Source: Providencia manganoxydans (lineage in GTDB: Bacteria > Pseudomonadota > Gammaproteobacteria > Enterobacterales > Enterobacteriaceae). Taken from it: a DNA stretch of 64,000 bases. A model generated the notes under the pieces. The model ran no database searches, was not told the origin of the DNA, and saw only the letters and a program-made list of their open reading frames with translations. How positions within the stretch are numbered: position 1 is the stretch's first letter; each line of letters begins with the position of its first letter. Position numbers and translations under genes: made by a program. This document shows, in pieces, positions 58,780-64,000 of this stretch. The stretch lies in assembly GCF_016618195.1 (NCBI RefSeq), contig NZ_CP067099.1, positions 310,001 through 374,000 on the forward strand, written 5' to 3'.

Positions 58780-59130
58780 AGGCTCTTCCGAATATATAAT
58801 TTGATTTATCTTATATTTTTCAATTAAGTGTATAAACAAAAAAGAATAAAAATATCTAGCCTAAAACGTATTGATTTAGTCATTTAATGATGTATTTGAT
58901 AGTTTATCGCTCACCAAATAAAAAATCTTTTTATGTGACACCTGTAGGTTGAAATAATTGTTAATTAAATGTTAACTTTGGGGTGGCTATTTTTTGTTCG
59001 TTTGTAGGAGCCTCGTTGATAAAAATAGCAAAGCTACAGTAAATGTAATTATATCATTAAATTACAATCATAGGTCGTATAGGAGAAAACTTAAAACGGC
59101 TAAATTTAATTCACTTAAAGAGAACATATA

Positions 59131-60312
59131 ATGCTAAATGGCATCTATCAGCACATTAAATCGAAATTGTTCTTATTCTTAGGACTGATGCTTGCTTGTC
59201 TATATGCAGTTCCTGCTGTTTCGGATAATTTAAAGGCAGGGCAGTTATTAACTAGCCGCTTATTAGATTCAGGCACCCGCTATGAGAACGCAGAAAAAGA
59301 ATATCTTATTTCTTATCTTTCCACGTCACCAAATAATGAGCTTGTTACCGTTTTTGGCCGCATTGCGATACCGAAAGGCACCGCACCTGAAAAGGGTTAT
59401 CCTGTTCTGAGCTGGGGAAATGGGACAACAGGTGTCGCCCCACAGTGCTCGCCTTCGCTAGATAATAACCCTGATAGAGATGCTTATTTGAATACAGCGT
59501 TGGCACATGGCTATGCTGTACTGCGTACTGATTATGCTAGGTGGGGGGCTGATGGTCCGCGTTTAGAGCTGAATGGGCAAAGCAATGCGAATAATATTGC
59601 AGACATCGTTTCTGCGGCTCATCAACTTCCTGAAAATTTGGCAAATGAATGGGTGGCAGTTGGACATAGTTTAGGTGGTGGTGCTGTATTGTGGACTGCA
59701 AGTTTACCACCAAATGAAAAATACCCGCTAAAAGGTGCTGTAGCGCTTGCACCAGTCGGGCCTGGAGTACTCAAGTTTATTGAGTCAGTTGCAGAGGGCT
59801 CTGCGCCTAAAGAGGCACAATTCTTTATTGCTGTCACTGTGCTTGGTGCGAAGGCGACAGACCCATCAATAGACATTAATAAGCTTGCAGATAACTCGAT
59901 ATTGCCTCAGTTTGATGCGGCGCAACACATGTGTGTAGGGGAGTTGGCTGCATTAAAACCATTGCCTCAGGGTAAATACTTAAAAGAGGGTGCGGATTTG
60001 GATAAGGTTAAACGGTTTTTATTAGCACAAGATCCATCCTCCTTAAAATTAAATGTGCCGGTTTTACTCATCCAAGGCTCAGAAGATAAAACAACAGTCA
60101 CACCAGAAACAACGAAACAGATGATGCAGGCACTGTGCAACAGCGGCAATAACGTATTATATAAAGAATATGCAGGGCAGACTCATCGCTCGGTGATTGA
60201 TGCTTCGAAGAAGAACACATTTGATTTTATACAAAAAATTAGCTCACCTGAGTTAATGAATGAAACTGTAAAAGAGAATGGGTTATTGGGCTGCGAAGCC
60301 TCTAAGCTATAA
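59131..60312 (+). CDS. Secreted lipase-like alpha/beta hydrolase
   Basis: 393-residue protein with an N-terminal signal sequence (LFLFLGLMLACLYAVPAVS). It resembles the secretory lipase (LIP) group. Nucleophile elbow GHSLGGG, acid in IQGSEDKTTVTP, and histidine in YAGQTHRSVID form a plausible triad, in the right order. WGNGTTGVAPQCSPS near residue 95 is another family motif. Substrate is unknown. A hairpin follows. It lies in the accessory segment between glnA and typA. Confidence 0.85.
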   Translation: MLNGIYQHIKSKLFLFLGLMLACLYAVPAVSDNLKAGQLLTSRLLDSGTRYENAEKEYLISYLSTSPNNELVTVFGRIAIPKGTAPEKGYPVLSWGNGTTGVAPQCSPSLDNNPDRDAYLNTALAHGYAVLRTDYARWGADGPRLELNGQSNANNIADIVSAAHQLPENLANEWVAVGHSLGGGAVLWTASLPPNEKYPLKGAVALAPVGPGVLKFIESVAEGSAPKEAQFFIAVTVLGAKATDPSIDINKLADNSILPQFDAAQHMCVGELAALKPLPQGKYLKEGADLDKVKRFLLAQDPSSLKLNVPVLLIQGSEDKTTVTPETTKQMMQALCNSGNNVLYKEYAGQTHRSVIDASKKNTFDFIQKISSPELMNETVKENGLLGCEASKL

Positions 60313-60323
60313 ATAGAAATGAC

Positions 60324-60358
60324 CAGCCTTGTATTGCTATATGGTAGATACAAGGCTG
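60324..60358. terminator. Terminator between the lipase-like and padR-type genes
   Basis: CAGCCTTGTAT, loop, ATACAAGGCTG: 11 pairs between convergent genes. No long T-tract. Confidence 0.65.
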
Positions 60359-60379
60359 ATAGTCAGGGTAATAATATAG

Positions 60380-61108
60380 CTATTCAACATCATGGTCGGT
60401 GAGCAGAGTATTGACTTGCTCTATCTGTTGTACAGCATCATTAATGATCTGGGCTATTTGGCGAGTTTGTGTTTCATTTAGCTGCTTGAGTACCATTTTA
60501 TGGCGTAATAGTGCTTTGAAACGATGAACCGCCATTTCGATATCCTCAGCTAAATTGCCGCCGTGTTGCATATCACGTGCTTTTGCGAGTTTACGAAAAA
60601 TTGTTGCTTCCGTTTCTTGGTTAAGCTGTAAGTGCTCAGCACCTTCAGCGGTGATCTTAAAGCTTTTACGATTACGCTCTACGATTTCTGATTCAAGAAA
60701 ACCTTGTTCTTCAAGTAACGTGAGAGTAGGGTAAATGACACCAGGGCTTGGGACATAAAGACCACTAGAAGCTTCTTGAATATCTTTAATGATTTCGTAA
60801 CCATAGCTTGGTTTTTTAGCGACCAACGAAAGTACCATAATGTGTAAATCACCGTGATCGAATAAACGGCGTAGTCCACGAGCTTTACGGCGACCTTCAC
60901 CATGCCCACGACCTTCGCCGTGACAGTGACGACCTTCACCATGCCCACGACCTTCGCCGTGACAGTGACGACCTTCACCGTGTCCACGACCTTCGCCGTG
61001 ACAATGACGACCTTCATCATGTCCATGACCTTCGCCATGACAACATTGGTGACCATGTCCGTCTTCATGGCGTGAATGATAAACATGACGGCAAGAATGA
61101 ATTCGCAT
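60380..61108 (-). CDS. PadR-family regulator with His-rich N-terminus (YqjI-like)
   Basis: 242-residue DNA-binding protein. Residues 1-75 are rich in His, Gly, Glu, Arg and Cys with a repeated EGRHCHGEGRGHG unit, a likely metal-binding region. A PadR winged helix follows (SYGYEIIKDIQEASSGLYVPSPGVIYP in part: PSPGVIYPTLTLLEEQGFL), then a C-terminal dimer helix. E. coli YqjI, a nickel-responsive repressor, has the same layout, so metal sensing is likely; the metal is unknown. AAGGAG precedes ATG 61108. Palindromes upstream suggest self-control. Confidence 0.85.
   Translation of the reverse strand: MRIHSCRHVYHSRHEDGHGHQCCHGEGHGHDEGRHCHGEGRGHGEGRHCHGEGRGHGEGRHCHGEGRGHGEGRRKARGLRRLFDHGDLHIMVLSLVAKKPSYGYEIIKDIQEASSGLYVPSPGVIYPTLTLLEEQGFLESEIVERNRKSFKITAEGAEHLQLNQETEATIFRKLAKARDMQHGGNLAEDIEMAVHRFKALLRHKMVLKQLNETQTRQIAQIINDAVQQIEQVNTLLTDHDVE
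60891..61046. repeat. 39-base coding tandem repeat in the PadR-type gene
   Basis: Copies at 60891, 60930, 60969 and 61008. The first two are identical, the third has three changes and the fourth is more diverged. Each encodes the 13-residue His-rich unit. Confidence 0.92.
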
Positions 61109-61121
61109 ATAATTCTCCTTA

Positions 61122-61194
61122 TTTAGATATATCGAATTGATTTATGATAAATATAATCCGATATATCTAATTGGTCAATTTAGATATATCTAAA
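61122..61194. promoter_or_regulatory. Three related palindromic sites upstream of the PadR-type gene
   Basis: TTAGATATATCGAA at 61122-61135, CCGATATATCTAA at 61158-61170 and TTTAGATATATCTAAA at 61179-61194 share the core GATATATC. They lie 14-86 bases upstream of the start codon and are probable operators, most simply for the regulator itself. Confidence 0.65.
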
Positions 61195-61213
61195 TGTCCA
61201 AAAAGGGTCGAAA

Positions 61214-61258
61214 AATAAACTTTCAAAAACAAAGTCTATTTTTTATTCTTTTTTTTAG
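61214..61258. terminator. Terminator-like hairpin without an assigned gene
   Basis: AATAAACTTT, loop CAAAAAC, AAAGTCTATT (one mismatch), then TTTTATTCTTTTTTTT on the plus strand. No plus-strand gene ends here. The rest of 61259-61527 must hold the typA promoter; I see no clear box. Confidence 0.4.
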
Positions 61259-61527
61259 CTGATAAGCATGACGATATAGCGTATTATGCTGTTACTTTGT
61301 GATTTATCAGTACTGATACCAGTTATTTTCTGCTATATTCCGCGTTTGTTACGCAACTGAATGTTTTTTAGTTAAAAACTTTTTATACAGTGATGAGTTT
61401 CACATTTATTCCACTTGTGCGGAAAAACGTGTAAAATAACAGCAAATTAACGTAGAAAGTATGCTTCCTAATAAACATAGGCTTAATAAAGCATATTCCT
61501 TTCCTGTCAATTAAACGGTAAAAATCC

Positions 61528-63351
61528 TTGTCAATTCAAAACTTAAGAAATATCGCCATCATCGCTCACGTTGACCATGGCAAGACAACACTGGTTGGTA
61601 AATTATTGCAGCAATCGGGCACGTTCGGTGAACGTGAAACTGTCGATGAGCGTGTTATGGACTCCAATGACTTGGAGAAAGAGCGTGGTATTACCATCCT
61701 TGCTAAAAACACCGCTATCCAATGGAATGGTTATCACATCAATATCGTAGACACCCCAGGCCACGCCGATTTCGGTGGTGAGGTTGAGCGCGTTATGTCT
61801 ATGGTTGACTGTGTTTTACTGGTGGTTGATGCGATGGACGGCCCAATGCCGCAAACTCGCTTCGTAACGCAAAAAGCGTTTGACCACGGTCTGCGTCCAA
61901 TTGTTGTTATTAACAAAGTTGACCGCCCTGGTGCGCGCCCTGATTGGGTTGTTGACCAAGTATTCGACTTATTCGTTAACTTAGGTGCGACGGATGAGCA
62001 ACTTGATTTCCCTATCGTTTATGCCTCTGCATTAAACGGTATTGCGGGTCTTGATCACACTGATATGGCAGAAGACATGACTCCACTATACGAAGCTATT
62101 GTGGAACACGTTGAGCCGCCAAAAGTCGATCTGGAAGGTCCTTTCCAGATGCAAGTTTCCCAATTAGATTACAATAGCTACTTAGGTGTTATTGGTATTG
62201 GTCGTATTAAACGTGGTGTTGTGAAACCTAACCAACAAGTCACTGTGATTGATAGCGAAGGTAAAACTCGCAACGGTAAAATTGGTAAAGTTCTGACTCA
62301 CTTAGGTTTAGAGCGTATCGATTCTCAACAAGCAGAAGCTGGCGACATTGTTGCTCTAACTGGTTTGGGTGAACTGAATATTTCTGACACTATTTGTAAC
62401 GTTGGTAATGTTGAAGCACTGCCTGCGTTAGCAGTTGATGAGCCAACAGTTAGCATGTTCTATTGCGTTAACACCTCACCATTCTGTGGTCGTGAAGGTA
62501 AATACGTGACTTCTCGTCAGATCCTTGACCGTCTGAACAAAGAACTGGTTCATAACGTAGCGTTACGTGTTGAAGAAACTCAAGATCCTGATGCATTCCG
62601 TGTTTCTGGTCGTGGTGAGCTACACTTATCTGTTCTGATCGAAAACATGCGTCGTGAAGGTTTTGAGTTGGCAGTGTCTCGTCCTAAAGTTATTTACCGT
62701 GAGGTTGATGGACGTAAACAAGAGCCATTTGAGCAAGTCACCTTAGACGTTGAAGAGCAGCACCAAGGCGACGTTATGAAAGCATTGGGTGAGCGTAAAG
62801 GTGATCTGCGTGACATGATGCCAGATGGTAAAGGCCGCGTACGTCTTGACTATATCATCCCTAGCCGTGGTTTGATTGGCTTCCGTACTGAATTCATGAC
62901 AATGACTTCAGGTACAGGTCTACTGTATTCAACATTCAGCCACTATGACGATGTTCGCCCAGGTGAAATCGGTGGCCGTCAAAACGGTGTGTTGATTTCA
63001 AATGGTCAAGGTAAAGCAGTTGCTTACGCTCTGTACAGCCTGCAAGATCGCGGTAAATTGTTCTTAGGCCATGGTGCTGAAGTGTATGAAGGCCAAATCA
63101 TTGGTATTCACTCACGTTCCAATGACCTGACAGTTAACTGCTTAACAGGTAAAAAACTGACTAACATGCGTGCATCAGGTACTGATGAAGCAACCACTTT
63201 GTCACCACCAATCAAAATGACTCTGGAACAAGCACTTGAGTTTATTGATGATGATGAATTAGTGGAAGTTACACCACAGTCAATTCGTCTGCGTAAGCGT
63301 CACTTGACAGAGAACGATCGCCGTCGTGCAAGTCGTTCAAAAGAAGACTAA
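61528..63351 (+). CDS. typA: Ribosome-associated GTPase TypA/BipA
   Basis: Translational GTPase that aids 50S assembly and stress growth, notably in the cold. The protein has 607 residues. G1 [10 protein letters not shown]2 [11 protein letters not shown]3 [16 protein letters not shown] and G4 [10 protein letters not shown], then EF-G-like domains and the BipA-specific C-terminus ending with [14 protein letters not shown]. The start is TTG at 61528, since no ATG or GTG fits upstream and the first residues match BipA. The ribosome site is weak (ACGGTAAAA). A terminator follows. Confidence 0.96.
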   Translation: MSIQNLRNIAIIAHVDHGKTTLVGKLLQQSGTFGERETVDERVMDSNDLEKERGITILAKNTAIQWNGYHINIVDTPGHADFGGEVERVMSMVDCVLLVVDAMDGPMPQTRFVTQKAFDHGLRPIVVINKVDRPGARPDWVVDQVFDLFVNLGATDEQLDFPIVYASALNGIAGLDHTDMAEDMTPLYEAIVEHVEPPKVDLEGPFQMQVSQLDYNSYLGVIGIGRIKRGVVKPNQQVTVIDSEGKTRNGKIGKVLTHLGLERIDSQQAEAGDIVALTGLGELNISDTICNVGNVEALPALAVDEPTVSMFYCVNTSPFCGREGKYVTSRQILDRLNKELVHNVALRVEETQDPDAFRVSGRGELHLSVLIENMRREGFELAVSRPKVIYREVDGRKQEPFEQVTLDVEEQHQGDVMKALGERKGDLRDMMPDGKGRVRLDYIIPSRGLIGFRTEFMTMTSGTGLLYSTFSHYDDVRPGEIGGRQNGVLISNGQGKAVAYALYSLQDRGKLFLGHGAEVYEGQIIGIHSRSNDLTVNCLTGKKLTNMRASGTDEATTLSPPIKMTLEQALEFIDDDELVEVTPQSIRLRKRHLTENDRRRASRSKED

Positions 63352-63371
63352 TTATTATTAGTTTTTATTAA

Positions 63372-63396
63372 GAAAGCGCCCTAATTGGGCGCTTTC
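63372..63396. terminator. typA terminator
   Basis: GAAAGCGCCC, loop TAATT, GGGCGCTTTC: ten perfect pairs between convergent genes, with A/T flanks on both sides. Confidence 0.85.
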
Positions 63397-63428
63397 AAAT
63401 TATTGGCAAACATATCATGTTTGGCGGC

Positions 63429-64000
<572 letters not shown>

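Noticed and set aside
60679..61086. Valine/lysine-rich frame overlapping the PadR-type gene
   Set aside because: Alternative frame of the 39-base repeats; the PadR frame has a clear domain and ribosome site.

Overview
The window looks like a chromosomal segment of a Morganellaceae-type enterobacterium, most likely Providencia or a close relative. The reasons are low GC, E. coli-like core proteins that are clearly diverged from E. coli, an inducible ampC/ampR pair, and many ERIC-type intergenic repeats. All functional names rest on recognising protein sequence and motifs by eye; no database search was run.

Layout. 1-12.6 kb: phenylacetate degradation, with paaABCDEFGHIJK on the minus strand and paaZ divergent. 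Their shared control region carries CRP-like and PaaX-like sites. 12.7-18.5 kb: a YdhR-like monooxygenase, phrB photolyase, proP osmolyte transporter, and divergent poxB. 18.8-23.4 kb: a less familiar stretch with an AlkA-type glycosylase, two DUF2569 membrane proteins around a DUF488 gene, and an ABC-F ATPase preceded by a possible leader ORF with competing hairpins. 23.6-32.7 kb: glpD, glpR, glpG, glpE, nfuA, gntX, bioH and feoABC. 33-38.3 kb: tex, greB, ompR-envZ. 38.4-39.3 kb: an orphan gene whose protein has polyproline tracts and three WH2-like repeats. 39.5-44.2 kb: the Pho regulon operon pstSCAB-phoU behind Pho boxes. 44.7-48.7 kb: a polar amino-acid ABC transporter with no ATPase gene beside it, then adeP under a PurR box. 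48.9-51 kb: yihI and hemN. 51-53.2 kb: ampC and divergent ampR. 53.3-57.4 kb: glnG, glnL and glnA with a sigma54/NtrC control region. 58-61.1 kb: accessory genes (Sel1-repeat protein, secreted lipase-like protein, His-rich PadR regulator). 61.5 kb to the end: typA and the 3' part of a 6-phospho-beta-glucosidase gene.

How the genes work together. The paa genes form one complete route from phenylacetate to acetyl-CoA and succinyl-CoA: ligase, multicomponent epoxygenase, isomerase/hydrolase and beta-oxidation. The glp block joins aerobic glycerol-3-phosphate oxidation with its repressor. feoABC has FNR and Fur signals as expected for anaerobic ferrous iron uptake. pst/phoU and glnALG are complete nutrient-sensing modules, and the glnA promoter keeps the E. 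coli spacing of NtrC sites.

Most unusual items: the WH2-like repeat protein at 38.5 kb (candidate actin-binding effector), the leader/hairpin arrangement upstream of the ABC-F gene, ERIC elements in the glnA leader and in the paaA-paaB spacer, and a GlpG rhomboid in which the usual oxyanion-hole histidine aligns with glutamine.
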